The notes: generated from the letters alone by a model not told the origin. A stretch of DNA of 64,000 nucleotides from Bradyrhizobium sp. AZCC 1693 (GCF_036924745.1 NZ_JAZHSD010000001.1:6447001-6511000); one strand, 5' to 3'. Numbered from the stretch's first letter, positions 27,784 to 37,408 are shown. A program made the numbers and translations.

Positions 27784-28374
27784 ATGAAGGTCTACGGCGA
27801 TACCAATTCCGGCAATTGCCTGAAGGTGAAGTGGGTGTGCGATCATCTCGCGCTGCCCTACACCTGGATAGCGGTCGACACCCTCAAGGGTGAGACGCGC
27901 ACCCCGGAGTTTCTCAAGCTCAATGGCGCCGGCCAGGTGCCGACGATCGAACTCGACGACGGACGCACGCTGGCGCAATCCAACGCCATCATCCGCTATC
28001 TCGCCCGCGGCTCCCATCTCATCCCGCAGGATGCTTACACGCAGGCCAAGATGGACGAATGGCTGTTCTGGGAACAGTACAGCCATGAGCCGTACATCGC
28101 CGTATGCCGCTTCCAGATGTTCTATCTGAAGAAGCCGGCCTCCGACCTCGATCCCGAGAAGGTCAAGCGCGGCTATGCGGCGCTGGCGCGGATGGAGCAC
28201 CAGCTTGCCATCACGCCGTTTTTGGCCGGCGACGCCGTCACGCTGGCCGACATATCGCTGCTGGCCTATACCCGCGTAGCGCATGAAGGCGGCTTTCACC
28301 TCGACGGCTACGCCGCGGTGCGCCGCTGGATCGGCGCGACTGAAAAATTCCTCGGCCTGCCGCCGGCGCGCTGA
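27784..28374 (+). CDS. Glutathione S-transferase family protein
   Basis: 196 aa. GST N-terminal domain MKVYGDTNSGNCLKVKWV with the SGN glutathione loop, LNGAGQVPTIELDD with its proline, and AQSNAIIRYL; C-terminal helices with VTLADISLLAY capping box. Eighteen bases separate its stop from the acetyltransferase at 28392, so the two are probably cotranscribed. Substrate unknown. Confidence 0.9.
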   Translation: MKVYGDTNSGNCLKVKWVCDHLALPYTWIAVDTLKGETRTPEFLKLNGAGQVPTIELDDGRTLAQSNAIIRYLARGSHLIPQDAYTQAKMDEWLFWEQYSHEPYIAVCRFQMFYLKKPASDLDPEKVKRGYAALARMEHQLAITPFLAGDAVTLADISLLAYTRVAHEGGFHLDGYAAVRRWIGATEKFLGLPPAR

Positions 28375-28391
28375 CTTCACTGGAAATCGTC

Positions 28392-28862
28392 ATGTCTGCC
28401 ATCTCAGAGGTCACCATCCGCCCCGCGCGCCGCGAGGACGTCGGCACCATCGTCGCCATGCTGGCGGACGATCCGCTCGGCGGCGCCCGTGAGCGGATCG
28501 AAAGCCCGCTGCCGCAATCCTATTTCGCGGCGTTCGAGCAGCTCGCACGCGATCCGAATATTCTCCTCGTCGTCGCCGAGGACGGCGAGGGCGCCGTAGT
28601 CGGCTGCCTGCAGCTCTGCATCCTGCCGGGACTGAGCTCGCAGGGCGCCTCGCGCGGCCTGATCGAGGATGTCCGCGTCGCCAGCCATTGCCGCAGCCGC
28701 GGCATCGGCGAGCAGATGGTGCAGTGGGCGGTTGTGGAAGCACGCGCGCGGGGATGCAGATTGGTCGAACTGCTGACTCATCACACCCGTGTCGATGCGC
28801 AGCGGTTTTACGAGCGGCTCGGCTTTGCGCGCAGCCATGTCGGCATGACCTTGCGATTTTGA
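28392..28862 (+). CDS. GNAT family N-acetyltransferase
   Basis: 156 aa from the ATG at 28392. Motif A VASHCRSRGIGEQMVQWAV binds acetyl-CoA (RSRGIG), and HHTRVDAQRFYERLGFARSH is the conserved GNAT C-terminal part. Likely a cytosolic small-molecule or amino-group acetyltransferase; in an operon with the GST before it. Confidence 0.88.
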   Translation: MSAISEVTIRPARREDVGTIVAMLADDPLGGARERIESPLPQSYFAAFEQLARDPNILLVVAEDGEGAVVGCLQLCILPGLSSQGASRGLIEDVRVASHCRSRGIGEQMVQWAVVEARARGCRLVELLTHHTRVDAQRFYERLGFARSHVGMTLRF

Positions 28863-28870
28863 TCGCCATC

Positions 28871-28947
28871 GCGTTTTCGAGCAAAGCATGCCCTTGGACC
28901 TGATCCGGGATGGAATCCGGTTTGCGTAAAGAAAACGCGTCAGAACA
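28871..28947. repeat. Dispersed element, family E (GCGTTTTC ... GAAAACGC)
   Basis: Arms GCGTTTTC (28871-28878) and GAAAACGC (28931-28938) are perfectly complementary, then GTCAGAACAAAG. An inner CTGATCCGGGATGGAATCCGG also folds. Follows directly after the acetyltransferase gene. Confidence 0.7.
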
Positions 28948-29120
28948 AAGGTCAGCCAACTGCGGTTGAAGCGTATTTGCGACGAATGCCTGAGGTAGCC
29001 GTCATTGTGCGATCCGGTTAACAACCGATAAACTACGCGTGCGTCCGTGATTTTACGGACCGGAACGTCTCCGCTATGCCAGCGTCTCCCATGGGGCTTT
29101 GGGCAGCTTGGGGATTTCCG

Positions 29121-29315
29121 ATGAGAAAATATTCGATTGTCCGGATCGGAAGCGAATATGTCGTGCAGGCCGGAAAGACCAGCATTTTGAAGGTCTCGAG
29201 CCGACGGCAGGCGGCCAAGCTGGTCACCGATGCCGCCGAACTTCTGCAGCAGGAGCCGGCGTCTTCCGAGGGCGAAGAGCCATCAATCGGGCGTGAAGCG
29301 CCCGAAGTTTCTTGA
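29121..29315 (+). CDS. Small conserved hypothetical protein
   Basis: 64 aa from the ATG at 29121 with TTGGGG upstream. N-terminal half MRKYSIVRIGSEYVVQAGKT forms a short beta-like unit, followed by a helical RRQAAKLVTDAAELLQQ and an acidic tail. No named domain. It ends 79 bp before serC; the RNA leader hairpins lie in that gap. Confidence 0.6.
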   Translation: MRKYSIVRIGSEYVVQAGKTSILKVSSRRQAAKLVTDAAELLQQEPASSEGEEPSIGREAPEVS

Positions 29316-29339
29316 CGATCGGGCGCGATTCCCTTAATG

Positions 29340-29394
29340 ACCGCCGCGGGACACCTCCCCCCAACGGGAGGCTTACTATCTGGAAGGATAGATT
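29340..29394 (+). ncRNA. serC leader element (alphaproteobacterial serC RNA-like)
   Basis: Two hairpins precede serC. The first is CCTCCC (29354-29359) / GGGAGG (29366-29371) with loop CCCAAC. The second is CTATC (29376-29380) / GATAG (29387-29391), whose loop TGGAAG joins the stem to hold the ribosome site GGAAGG. So the Shine-Dalgarno is buried in a hairpin just before the ATG. This layout agrees with the serC leader motif described in alphaproteobacteria; I recognise it by position and shape, not by a search. Confidence 0.6.
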
Positions 29395-30567
29395 ATGACC
29401 GTAGCGAAGCCCGCTTCGCGGCCGAACGTGCCGCATTTTTCCTCCGGCCCCTGCGCCAAGCGCCCCGGCTGGAATCCCCAAAATCTCAAGGATGCTGCCC
29501 TCGGCCGTTCGCATCGCGCGAAGATTGGCAAGGCCAAGCTCAAGCTCGCGATCGAACTGACGCGTGAAGTGCTTGAAGTGCCGGCCGACTACAAGATCGG
29601 CATCGTGCCGGCGTCCGATACCGGCGCGGTCGAAATGGCGCTGTGGTCGCTGCTCGGCGCGCGGCCCGTCACCACGATCGCCTGGGAATCTTTCGGCGAG
29701 GGCTGGGTCAGCGACATCGTCAAGGAATTGAAGCTGAAGGACGTCACCAAGCTGCATGCCGGCTATGGCGATCTTCCCGACCTCTCCAAGGCCGATCCCG
29801 CTTCCGACATCGTCTTCACCTGGAACGGCACCACCTCGGGCGTGCGTGTGCCGAACGCCGACTGGATCAGCGCGACCCGCGAAGGCCTTACGATCTGCGA
29901 CGCCACGTCGGCCGCTTTCGCGCAAGCACTCGATTTTGCAAAACTCGATGTGGTGACATTCTCCTGGCAGAAGGCGCTGGGCGGCGAAGCCGCGCATGGC
30001 ATGCTGATCCTCTCGCCGCGTGCGGTGGAGCGGCTTGAGACCTACAAGCCGGCCTGGCCGCTGCCGAAAATTTTCCGCCTGACCAAGGGCGGCAAGCTCA
30101 ACCAGGGCATCTTCGAGGGCGAGACCATCAACACGCCGTCGATGCTGTGCGTCGAGGACTATCTCGATGCGCTGAACTGGGCGAAATCGATCGGCGGCCT
30201 GAAAGCCCTGATCGCGCGCGCCGACGCCAACACCAAGGTGCTGTCGGACTGGAAGGCGAAGACGCCGTGGATCGATTTCCTGGCAAAGGATTCCGCGATC
30301 CGTTCCAACACCTCGGTGTGCCTGAAGTTCACAGATCCCGCGATCACTTCGCTCAACGCGGACGCGCAGGCGGAGTTCTCGAAAAAGCTGGTCGCGCTGG
30401 TTGAGAAGGAAGGCGCCGGTTACGATTTTGCGTATTACCGCGATGCGCCGGCAGGCTTGCGGATCTGGTGCGGCGCCACCGTGGAAGCCTCCGATGTCGC
30501 GCTGCTGACGCAGTGGATCGACTGGGCGTTCGCCGAGACCAGGGCCGCGCTGCCGAAGGCGGCTTAG
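29395..30567 (+). CDS. serC: Phosphoserine aminotransferase
   Basis: 390 aa. Transfers the amino group from glutamate to 3-phosphohydroxypyruvate, second step of serine synthesis; also used for pyridoxal phosphate synthesis. PLP lysine K193 in [18 protein letters not shown], phosphate-binding [16 protein letters not shown] and [20 protein letters not shown]. The longer alphaproteobacterial type (about 390 aa). First gene of the serC-serA unit with a leader hairpin sequestering its ribosome site. Confidence 0.95.
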   Translation: MTVAKPASRPNVPHFSSGPCAKRPGWNPQNLKDAALGRSHRAKIGKAKLKLAIELTREVLEVPADYKIGIVPASDTGAVEMALWSLLGARPVTTIAWESFGEGWVSDIVKELKLKDVTKLHAGYGDLPDLSKADPASDIVFTWNGTTSGVRVPNADWISATREGLTICDATSAAFAQALDFAKLDVVTFSWQKALGGEAAHGMLILSPRAVERLETYKPAWPLPKIFRLTKGGKLNQGIFEGETINTPSMLCVEDYLDALNWAKSIGGLKALIARADANTKVLSDWKAKTPWIDFLAKDSAIRSNTSVCLKFTDPAITSLNADAQAEFSKKLVALVEKEGAGYDFAYYRDAPAGLRIWCGATVEASDVALLTQWIDWAFAETRAALPKAA

Positions 30568-30580
30568 CTTTCTTTTTGCC

Positions 30581-30765
30581 TCTCCCCATTCTTACGGGGA
30601 GAGCATAGGCCGGCCTTCGGCGGCCGTCCTTTGAGAAGAACGCCGAAGCCAAGCTTCGGCTATCGCATCGCGCCGGGTGAGGGGCTCTCTCCGCGCGCAC
30701 CTCGCCTGTGGCTGCCCCTCACGCCGACCCTCTCCCCGTAAGAACGGGGAGAGGGAGAAGAAATC
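30581..30765. repeat. Composite hairpin repeat, family C, between serC and serA
   Basis: Starts with CCTCTCCCCATTCTTACGGG at about 30581 and ends with CCCTCTCCCCGTAAGAACGG and its complement GGGGAGAGGG near 30754. In between are CGAAGCCAAGCTTCGG and GTGAGGGGCTC elements. The serC and serA genes are thus not translationally coupled and may need this readthrough. Confidence 0.7.
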
Positions 30766-30833
30766 GTTCCGAGACTTTCACCATTTCGGCCTTCAAGGCC
30801 GGCCTTCCGTAGAGAAGGCCAAGGATCACACCA

Positions 30834-32423
30834 ATGACAAAACCCAAAGTTCTCATTTCCGACGCGCTCTCTCCGGCCGCCGTGCAAATCTTCAAAGACC
30901 GCGGCGTCGAGGTCGACTTCCAGCCCAACCTCGGCAAGGACAAGGACAAGCTCGCCGAGATCATCGGCAATTACGACGGCCTTGCGATCCGCTCCGCGAC
31001 GAAAGCGACCGCGAAGATCATCGAGAAAGCAAAGAAGCTGAAGGTGATCGGCCGCGCCGGCATCGGCGTCGACAACGTCGAAATACCGGCGGCCACCGCC
31101 AAGGGCATCATCGTGATGAACACGCCGTTCGGCAATTCGATCACGACTGCCGAGCACGCGATTACGCTGATGCTGGCGCTGGCGCGCGAAATTCCGCAGG
31201 CCGACGCCTCGACGCAGGCCGGCAAGTGGGAGAAGAACCGCTTCATGGGCGTCGAGATCACCGGCAAGACGCTGGGCGTGGTCGGCTGCGGCAATATCGG
31301 CTCGATCGCCGCCGACCGCGCGCTCGGCCTGAAAATGAAGGTGGTCGCGTTCGATCCGTTCCTGTCGCCGGAGCGCGCCAAGGATATCGGCGTCGAGAAG
31401 GTCGAACTCGACGAACTGCTCAAGCGCGCCGATTTCATCACGCTGCACACGCCGCTCACCGAGAAGACGAGGAACATCATCGACGCGGCCGCGCTCGCCA
31501 AGACGAAGAAGGGCGTGCGCATCATCAACTGCGCGCGCGGCGGCCTGGTCGACGAGCAGGCGCTGCTCGACGCGCTCAATTCCAAGCATGTCGCGGGCGC
31601 CGCCTTCGACGTGTTCGTCGAGGAGCCCGCCACCAAGAACGTGCTGTTCGGCCATCCCAACGTGATCTGCACCCCTCATCTCGGCGCCTCCACCACGGAA
31701 GCGCAGGAGAACGTGGCGCTGCAGGTCGCCGAGCAGATGTCCGACTATCTCCTGACCGGCGCGATCTCGAACGCGGTGAACTTCCCCTCGATCACGGCGG
31801 AGGAAGCGCCAAAGCTGAAGCCGTTCATCGAGCTCGCCGAAAAGCTCGGCTCGTTCGCGGGCCAGCTCACCGAGAGCGGGATTTTGAAAGTCCAGATCAC
31901 CTATGAGGGCCACGTCGCCGAGATGAAGATCAAGGCGATCACTTCGGCGGTGCTGTCGGGCCTGCTGCGGCCGATGCTCGGCGAGGTCAATGTGGTCTCC
32001 GCGCCCGTCGTCGCCAAAGAGCGCGGCATGGTGGTCGACGAGATCGTGCGCGCAGCGCAGAGCGACTACGAAAGCCTGATCACGGTTACCGTCGTGACCG
32101 AGCGGCAGGAACGCTCGGTGTCCGGCACGGTCTATCACGACGGCAAGCCGCGGCTGGTCGACATCAAGGGCATCCGGGTCGATGCCGAGTTCGGCAAGTC
32201 GATGATCTATGTCACCAACGAGGACAAGCCCGGCTTCATCGGCAGCTTCGCCGGCCTGCTCGGCGCGGCCCAGATCAACATCGCCACCTTCCATCTCGGC
32301 CGCACCAAGCAGGGCGGCGACGCCATCGCGCTGGTCGAGATCGACGGGCCGGTGCCCGCTGACGTGCTCGCCAAGGTGCAGGCTCTGCCGCAGGTGAAGC
32401 AGGCCAAGGCGCTGGTGTTCTAG
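30834..32423 (+). CDS. serA: D-3-phosphoglycerate dehydrogenase
   Basis: 529 aa, the long form with an intervening domain. First step of serine synthesis, NAD-dependent. NAD-binding GCGNIG at 151-156; catalytic R235 in INCARGGLVDE, E264 in FVEEPAT and H282 in CTPHLGAST. Regulatory half includes an allosteric-substrate-binding-like domain and a C-terminal ACT domain (about 455-529, GFIGSFAGLLGAAQINIATF), which normally mediates serine feedback. Downstream of serC. Confidence 0.95.
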   Translation: MTKPKVLISDALSPAAVQIFKDRGVEVDFQPNLGKDKDKLAEIIGNYDGLAIRSATKATAKIIEKAKKLKVIGRAGIGVDNVEIPAATAKGIIVMNTPFGNSITTAEHAITLMLALAREIPQADASTQAGKWEKNRFMGVEITGKTLGVVGCGNIGSIAADRALGLKMKVVAFDPFLSPERAKDIGVEKVELDELLKRADFITLHTPLTEKTRNIIDAAALAKTKKGVRIINCARGGLVDEQALLDALNSKHVAGAAFDVFVEEPATKNVLFGHPNVICTPHLGASTTEAQENVALQVAEQMSDYLLTGAISNAVNFPSITAEEAPKLKPFIELAEKLGSFAGQLTESGILKVQITYEGHVAEMKIKAITSAVLSGLLRPMLGEVNVVSAPVVAKERGMVVDEIVRAAQSDYESLITVTVVTERQERSVSGTVYHDGKPRLVDIKGIRVDAEFGKSMIYVTNEDKPGFIGSFAGLLGAAQINIATFHLGRTKQGGDAIALVEIDGPVPADVLAKVQALPQVKQAKALVF

Positions 32424-32600
32424 CTGCACGCCGTCCTATTCCCGTCAGGGAGGGATTACCCACTCTTTGCCGCGGCCCCGCCGCGGCGAAGCCGCATGGA
32501 AACCTCAATCGAACCGGTTCCTCTCTCGCTGCGTCTCATGACCGGGAGTGGTGGGCGTTGTTGCGCGTCGCCATTCGGCGAACGGTTCAGGAGGGTATCC

Positions 32601-34286
32601 ATGCGATTGATTGCGAACGTTTTTTCGACGACGAGCCTCGTCTTGCTCACGGCGTTGGCTGCGGGTGAGGTGCGGGCGGCCGACGTCGCCGCCAGTTCGG
32701 CGGTCGACGCCGTTACCGTCTATCCCGATAGCGCAAGCGTCACGCGGATCATCTCGCTCGATCTGCCGGCGGGCGAGAATTTCGCTGTTCTCAAGGATTT
32801 TCCGCTCACGCTGGATCCGTCATCCCTGAGGGTCGAGGGCGAGGCGGGCGCAAAACTCACCATCGGCGCGATCGACGCAAAACCGCCGCGCGCGGCGCCG
32901 CCGGTCAACCTGCCCGAACTCGACAAGCGCATCGAGGCGCTGAAGGACGAGCGGGTCAACTTGCAGGGTGCGATCGATGCGGCGACCGCGCGGCGCAAAT
33001 TCGCGGAGCGATTTGCGGATACGTCTCCGGCCGGAATCGGCGACAAGGGTGAGGCGCGGCCGATCGCGGAGTGGCGCGCGGCCTTTGCCGCGGTCGGCGA
33101 GGAGATCGCCAACGCCGATGCCGCCATTCGCGATGCCGAGCGTAAGCAGCGCGAGCTCGATCGCGAAATCGCGCGTCTCGAACAGGACCGGGCGCAAAAG
33201 CCGCCGAGCAGACTGGAAGTCAGGATCGAACTCGCGGCAGCCGCCGCGACGAAAGCGACGTTGCGTGTCACCTATGCGGTGCGCAACGCGCGCTGGACGC
33301 CGCTCTACGACGCCCGTCTCGACACCGGCGGCAAGGACCGCAAGCCCGCGCTCGAACTGGTGCGCCGCGCCGAAATCACCCAAAACACTGGCGAGGACTG
33401 GTCCAACGTCGCGCTCAGCGTCTCGACGGTGCGTACCGCGCGCGGCGGCAGCGCACCCGATCTGAAATCGCTCGTCGTTCAATATCCGCAAGTGCCGCGC
33501 CCGATGGCCGTGGGCTCCACATTGGATTATGCAATGCCCTCGGCTGCGCCAGCCCCGGAAAGGTCGAGGCAGATCCGCGCTAGCGGGGGGAAAAGCGAAG
33601 AGCCCGTGATGGAGAAGGCGGCCGAGCAGCAGGCCGCGGCCGATGTCAGCGGCTTCCAGGTGGTGTTCAGGATTCCCGGCCGCGTCAGCCTCGGCGCCAG
33701 CGAAGGCGCCAAGAGCCTGCGTGTTTCCACCGCCACCATCGCACCCGATCTCACCGTACGCGCGGCGCCGGTGCTGGATCCGACCGCATTCCTCGAAGCG
33801 AGCTTCAAGCAGACCGAGGACGCGCCATTGCTGCCCGGCCGGGTCGCGATCTACCGCGACGGCGTCTTCGTCGGCCGCGGGCAGATGGCCGCGGCGAGCA
33901 GGGACGAAACCGTGCGGCTCGGCTTCGGCGCCGACGACAAGATCAAGATCGAACGCACCGTCCTCAAGCGCAACGAGGGATCGGCCGGCCTGATCGTGAC
34001 GACGTCGAAGACCGACGAGCGCGCGTTCAAGACCGCCGTGCGCAACGGCCATGATTTCCCGCTTCGGATCGCGATCGAGGATCAGCTACCGATCAGCGAG
34101 AACGAGGATATCGTGGTCGAGATGTTGCCGTCGACGACGGCTCCGACCGCCAGCAACATCCGCGACAGGCGCGGCGTGCTGGAATGGGCTTTTGAGGCCA
34201 AGCCCGGCCAGGTCAGGGAAATCAACTTCGCCTGGCGGATACGCTGGCCCAAGGACAAAGGCGTCGTGATGGCGCCGGCGGGGTGA
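32601..34286 (+). CDS. MuiA (mucoidy inhibitor A) family protein, DUF4139
   Basis: 561 aa from the ATG at 32601, with CAGGAGGG upstream; the longer frame from 32496 is not supported. Signal peptide LVLLTALAAGEVRAAD. An N-terminal DUF4140-like part (AVDAVTVYPDSASVTRIISL), a coiled coil (about 110-210: AERKQRELDREIARLEQDR), then DUF4139 (RNARWTPLYDARLDTGG, VSTVRTARGGS and GVLEWAFEAKPGQVREINF). Such proteins are named for a mucoidy effect; biochemical activity unknown. Likely periplasmic. Confidence 0.85.
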   Translation: MRLIANVFSTTSLVLLTALAAGEVRAADVAASSAVDAVTVYPDSASVTRIISLDLPAGENFAVLKDFPLTLDPSSLRVEGEAGAKLTIGAIDAKPPRAAPPVNLPELDKRIEALKDERVNLQGAIDAATARRKFAERFADTSPAGIGDKGEARPIAEWRAAFAAVGEEIANADAAIRDAERKQRELDREIARLEQDRAQKPPSRLEVRIELAAAAATKATLRVTYAVRNARWTPLYDARLDTGGKDRKPALELVRRAEITQNTGEDWSNVALSVSTVRTARGGSAPDLKSLVVQYPQVPRPMAVGSTLDYAMPSAAPAPERSRQIRASGGKSEEPVMEKAAEQQAAADVSGFQVVFRIPGRVSLGASEGAKSLRVSTATIAPDLTVRAAPVLDPTAFLEASFKQTEDAPLLPGRVAIYRDGVFVGRGQMAAASRDETVRLGFGADDKIKIERTVLKRNEGSAGLIVTTSKTDERAFKTAVRNGHDFPLRIAIEDQLPISENEDIVVEMLPSTTAPTASNIRDRRGVLEWAFEAKPGQVREINFAWRIRWPKDKGVVMAPAG

Positions 34287-34330
34287 GTGCCGCCCTCTAT
34301 TTATATGCACGGCCTGCTGTCGCGGATCGA

Positions 34331-34372
34331 CTCTCCCTCTCCCCGTTCTTCACGGGACAGGGCGGGGTGAGG
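34331..34372. repeat. Hairpin repeat, family C
   Basis: CTCCCTCTCCCCGTTCTTCA then ACGGGACAGGGCGGGGTGAG, the same consensus as 60950-61101 in degenerate form, next to a gene remnant. Confidence 0.55.
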
Positions 34373-34387
34373 GGCTGTCTCGGCGGA

Positions 34388-34543
34388 CTCAATCAGCGGC
34401 GATGACGCGGATGTGGCGTCGATCATGTTGAAGTCGCCGATGGCGTTGCCGTTCTGCTCGAACACGTAACTCCAGTAGCGGCGGTTACAATTGGCTGACG
34501 GTTCCGTGGCGAATCTGTAACGCCGTTGGATAAGGGTTGCGGC
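34388..34543 (-). pseudogene. Coding-like remnant without start codon
   Basis: On the minus strand, just past the hmuV stop, a frame reads RYRFATEPSANCNRRYWSYV then FEQNGNAIGDFNMIDATSAS, with strongly GC-ended codons and normal composition, but it has no start codon upstream (that region is hmuV in another frame) and runs into the repeat at 34331-34372 before a stop at 34301. This looks like the tail of a small gene whose 5' end was lost. I do not recognise the protein. Confidence 0.4.
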
Positions 34544-34544
34544 G

Positions 34545-35351
34545 TTATGCCGTCGGCGCGCCGGTGGGCCGCATGGTTTGCGGCAGCAGGAACGGTACGC
34601 CCTGATCGGTGTAGTCGATCCTGACGTCGACCTCGAAGATGCGACGGATGGTCTCCGTCGTGATCGCGTCAGCGCGGCCGCCGTCGACGGCGAGCTTGCC
34701 GCGATGCAGCAGCACGATCCGGTCGGCGAAGCGCATTGCCAGATTGAGATCGTGCAGCACGGCGATCACAGCCGTGCCGTTCTGTGCACGCCGCTTTGCT
34801 GTTTCCACCAGGTCGATCTGGTGGCGCATGTCGAGGCTGGAGGTCGGCTCGTCCAGCAGCAGCAGGCCGGGGCCGTGCTGTTGTTCGCCGCAGGCGAGCT
34901 GCACCAGCACGCGGGCGAAATGCGCGCGTTGCTGCTCGCCGCCGGATAGCGTCGGCAATTGCCGGTGACTGAAATGCGCCAGATCGACTTCGCCGAGCGC
35001 GGCATCAACCAGCCGCTGCGCGGCGGCGCGGCCGGTATCGCCCGCGCCCATATGGACGATTTCCTCGACCGTGAACGGGAAGGTGACGTTGACATGCTGC
35101 GACAGCATCGCGCGGTGATGGGCGAGAACGCGCGGCGCATAGAGGTGGATGTAGCGCTGCTTCAGTTTGATCTGCCCGCGCGTCGGGCGGAGATCGCCGG
35201 ACAGCATCCGCAGCAGCGTCGATTTGCCGGCGCCGTTGGGGCCGACGATCGCGACCATCTCGCCGGCCTTGATGCGCAGATCGATGCCGTCGACCAGCGT
35301 GGCGCCGCCGACCATCATCGAGACCGCCTGTGCCTCGAGGATGGCGGTCAT
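34545..35351 (-). CDS. hmuV: Heme ABC transporter ATP-binding protein HmuV
   Basis: 268 aa. ATPase of the heme importer. Walker A GPNGAGKST, Q-loop region, signature LSGGEQQRAHFARVL, Walker B LLLLDEPTSSLD, H-loop AVLHDLNLAMRFADRI. Its ATG overlaps the hmuU stop (35348-35351, ATGA), so V is coupled to U. Cytoplasmic face of the inner membrane. Confidence 0.93.
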   Translation of the reverse strand: MTAILEAQAVSMMVGGATLVDGIDLRIKAGEMVAIVGPNGAGKSTLLRMLSGDLRPTRGQIKLKQRYIHLYAPRVLAHHRAMLSQHVNVTFPFTVEEIVHMGAGDTGRAAAQRLVDAALGEVDLAHFSHRQLPTLSGGEQQRAHFARVLVQLACGEQQHGPGLLLLDEPTSSLDMRHQIDLVETAKRRAQNGTAVIAVLHDLNLAMRFADRIVLLHRGKLAVDGGRADAITTETIRRIFEVDVRIDYTDQGVPFLLPQTMRPTGAPTA

Positions 35352-36439
35352 AGCGAAACCAGCCCGCGCTGGCGCAGCAGCATGCCCAGGAAGAACGGTG
35401 CGCCGATCGCCGCCGTCAGGATGCCGATCGGCATTTCCGCGGGCGCCACGATGGTGCGGGCCAGTGTATCCGCGCCCACCATCAGCACGGCGCCCAACAG
35501 CATCGAGGCCGGCAGCAGCAGCCGGTGCGCCGGTCCGATCACCAGCCGCAGCAGATGCGGCACCACGATGCCGACAAAGCCGACCACGCCGCAGACCGAA
35601 ACCGCAACCCCCGTCATCGCCGACACCAGCACGATCGAAATCCGCTTCAGCCGCTCGACATCGACGCCGCTGTGAAACGCCTCGGCCTCACCCAGTACAA
35701 GCACATCGAGCCCGCGCGCGATCGAGACGCAGGCGGTCAAGGCGAGCGCCAGCACCGGCGCCAGCGTGGCGAGCTTGGGCCAGGTTGCGCCGCTCAGCGA
35801 GCCCAGCATCCAGAACGTGATGTCGCGCAACTGGCGATCGTCGGCGATGAACACCAGAAGCCCGACGCCTGCATTGGCGATGGCGGCAATCGCAATGCCG
35901 GCCAGCAGGAAAATCGCGATCGAGGTGCGACCCGAACGGCTCGCGATCGAATAAAGGATGATCGTCGTCACCAGTGAGCCCGCGAAGGCCGCAATCGGCA
36001 GCAACTGGTTTTGCATGAAATGAAGGCTTTGGCCGATCTGGCTGTCGGTAATGACGATCGCCGCGGCGGCTGCAAATGCGCCGCCGGAGGAAACGCCGAC
36101 CAGCGCGGGGTCGGCGAGCGGGTTGCGAAACAGCCCCTGCATGATCGCCCCCGATGCGGCGAGCAGGGCGCCAACCATCGCTGCGGCGGCGATCCGCGGA
36201 ATCCGGATCGACCACAGCACCAGCTGGTCGCGCGCGAGCGTTGGACTGGCTGAAGCGTCCGCCCACAGGCCGAGTGCGGCAGGCAGCCGCGCCAGCGGAA
36301 TTCCGGCGGCGCCCATCGTGAGCGCGACCAGCGCCGCACCGGCAAGCGCGGCGAAGAGACAAATGAGGGTCAGGGAGGCGGGCGGACGCAACGCATAGCC
36401 GCTGCGGCGCTTCGCGCCTGCATCAGTGAGAGCGGTCAT
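35348..36439 (-). CDS. hmuU: Heme ABC transporter permease HmuU (FecCD family)
   Basis: 363 aa from the ATG at 36439, which overlaps the hmuT stop as ATGA. A FecCD/BtuC-type permease with about nine or ten helices: LTLICLFAALAGAALVALTM, IRIPRIAAAAMVGALLAASG (IRIPR is typical), GLFRNPLADPALVGVSSGGAF and GVVGFVGIVVPHLLRLVIG. Forms the dimeric inner-membrane channel for heme with HmuV and receives it from HmuT. Confidence 0.93.
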   Translation of the reverse strand: MTALTDAGAKRRSGYALRPPASLTLICLFAALAGAALVALTMGAAGIPLARLPAALGLWADASASPTLARDQLVLWSIRIPRIAAAAMVGALLAASGAIMQGLFRNPLADPALVGVSSGGAFAAAAAIVITDSQIGQSLHFMQNQLLPIAAFAGSLVTTIILYSIASRSGRTSIAIFLLAGIAIAAIANAGVGLLVFIADDRQLRDITFWMLGSLSGATWPKLATLAPVLALALTACVSIARGLDVLVLGEAEAFHSGVDVERLKRISIVLVSAMTGVAVSVCGVVGFVGIVVPHLLRLVIGPAHRLLLPASMLLGAVLMVGADTLARTIVAPAEMPIGILTAAIGAPFFLGMLLRQRGLVSL

Positions 36440-37389
36440 TGCCGGCAATCGGCGGTGAGTGCCGCTGGCTTGAACTTCTCCGCCTGCGGTGCGAGCGCCG
36501 GATAGAGCTTGACCGAGAGATCGCGCGCCGCCGCCGCCGTGCGCGGACCGAAGCCGAGCAGATAGAGGCCTTCCATGGAGATAAAGGTCTTGTTGGCCGC
36601 GACCGGGGTTAGCGCGAAGGCGGGATGAACGTACACGGCTTCCGCGTCCACCGAGTCTTTGCCGCGCTGGATCGAGAGCACCACGTCGGGTTTGGCCGCG
36701 ACGATCGCCTCGTCATTGATGATCTTGTAGCCGTCATAGCCGTCGATGGCGTTGACGCCGCCGGCGAGTGCGATGATCTCGTTCGCAGCCGTCTTGTGGC
36801 CGGCGGCCATCGCCCGGCCGTTCAGCAGCGACATCACGAACATCACGCGGACCGGCTTGGTCACCTTGGAGCGCAGCTCGCGCAGTTGGGCCAGATCGCC
36901 GGCGACCGCCGCCGTCAGGCATTCCGCACGCTTGTCCGCGCCCATGGCGTGACCGACCAGCTTGATTTTGTCGATCAGCCCCTGCTCGGAAAACGTTTCC
37001 GGCACCAGCACCAGCGGCACCTTGGCTGCCTCCAGCACGTCCATGGTTTCCTTTGGTCCGGATCCCTGCACCGCCAGCACCAGCGAGGGATTGAGCCCGA
37101 GAACACCCTCGGCCGAAAGCTGGCGCATGTAGCCGACGTTCGGCTTGTCGCGCAGCGCCGCGGGCGGATAGAAGCTGGTGGAGTCCACGCCGGTCAGCCT
37201 GTCCTCAAAACCCAGCGCGTAGAGGATTTCGGTAATCGCGCCGCCGATCGAGACGATCCGCGCGGGGTCTGCGATCGTGACGTCGCGGTTACGGGCATCA
37301 TGCACCGTAATGCCCGCGGCGAGCGCAACGCCACCGAGCAGGAAACAGCCTGCGGCGGCCGACAATGCGAGCGTGCGACAAAATGTCAT
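36436..37389 (-). CDS. hmuT: Periplasmic heme-binding protein HmuT
   Basis: 317 aa with signal peptide LALSAAAGCFLLGGVALAA. Cluster A-III binding protein with two lobes linked by a helix (FEDRLTGVDSTSFYP, LGLNPSLVLAVQGSG, ALAGGVNAIDGYDGYKIIND). Carries heme from the outer-membrane receptor to HmuUV. Order on the minus strand is hmuP, hmuT, hmuU, hmuV, with ATGA overlaps T/U and U/V. Confidence 0.92.
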   Translation of the reverse strand: MTFCRTLALSAAAGCFLLGGVALAAGITVHDARNRDVTIADPARIVSIGGAITEILYALGFEDRLTGVDSTSFYPPAALRDKPNVGYMRQLSAEGVLGLNPSLVLAVQGSGPKETMDVLEAAKVPLVLVPETFSEQGLIDKIKLVGHAMGADKRAECLTAAVAGDLAQLRELRSKVTKPVRVMFVMSLLNGRAMAAGHKTAANEIIALAGGVNAIDGYDGYKIINDEAIVAAKPDVVLSIQRGKDSVDAEAVYVHPAFALTPVAANKTFISMEGLYLLGFGPRTAAAARDLSVKLYPALAPQAEKFKPAALTADCRQ

Positions 37390-37408
37390 TGCCGGTTCAC
37401 CTGGTGGG

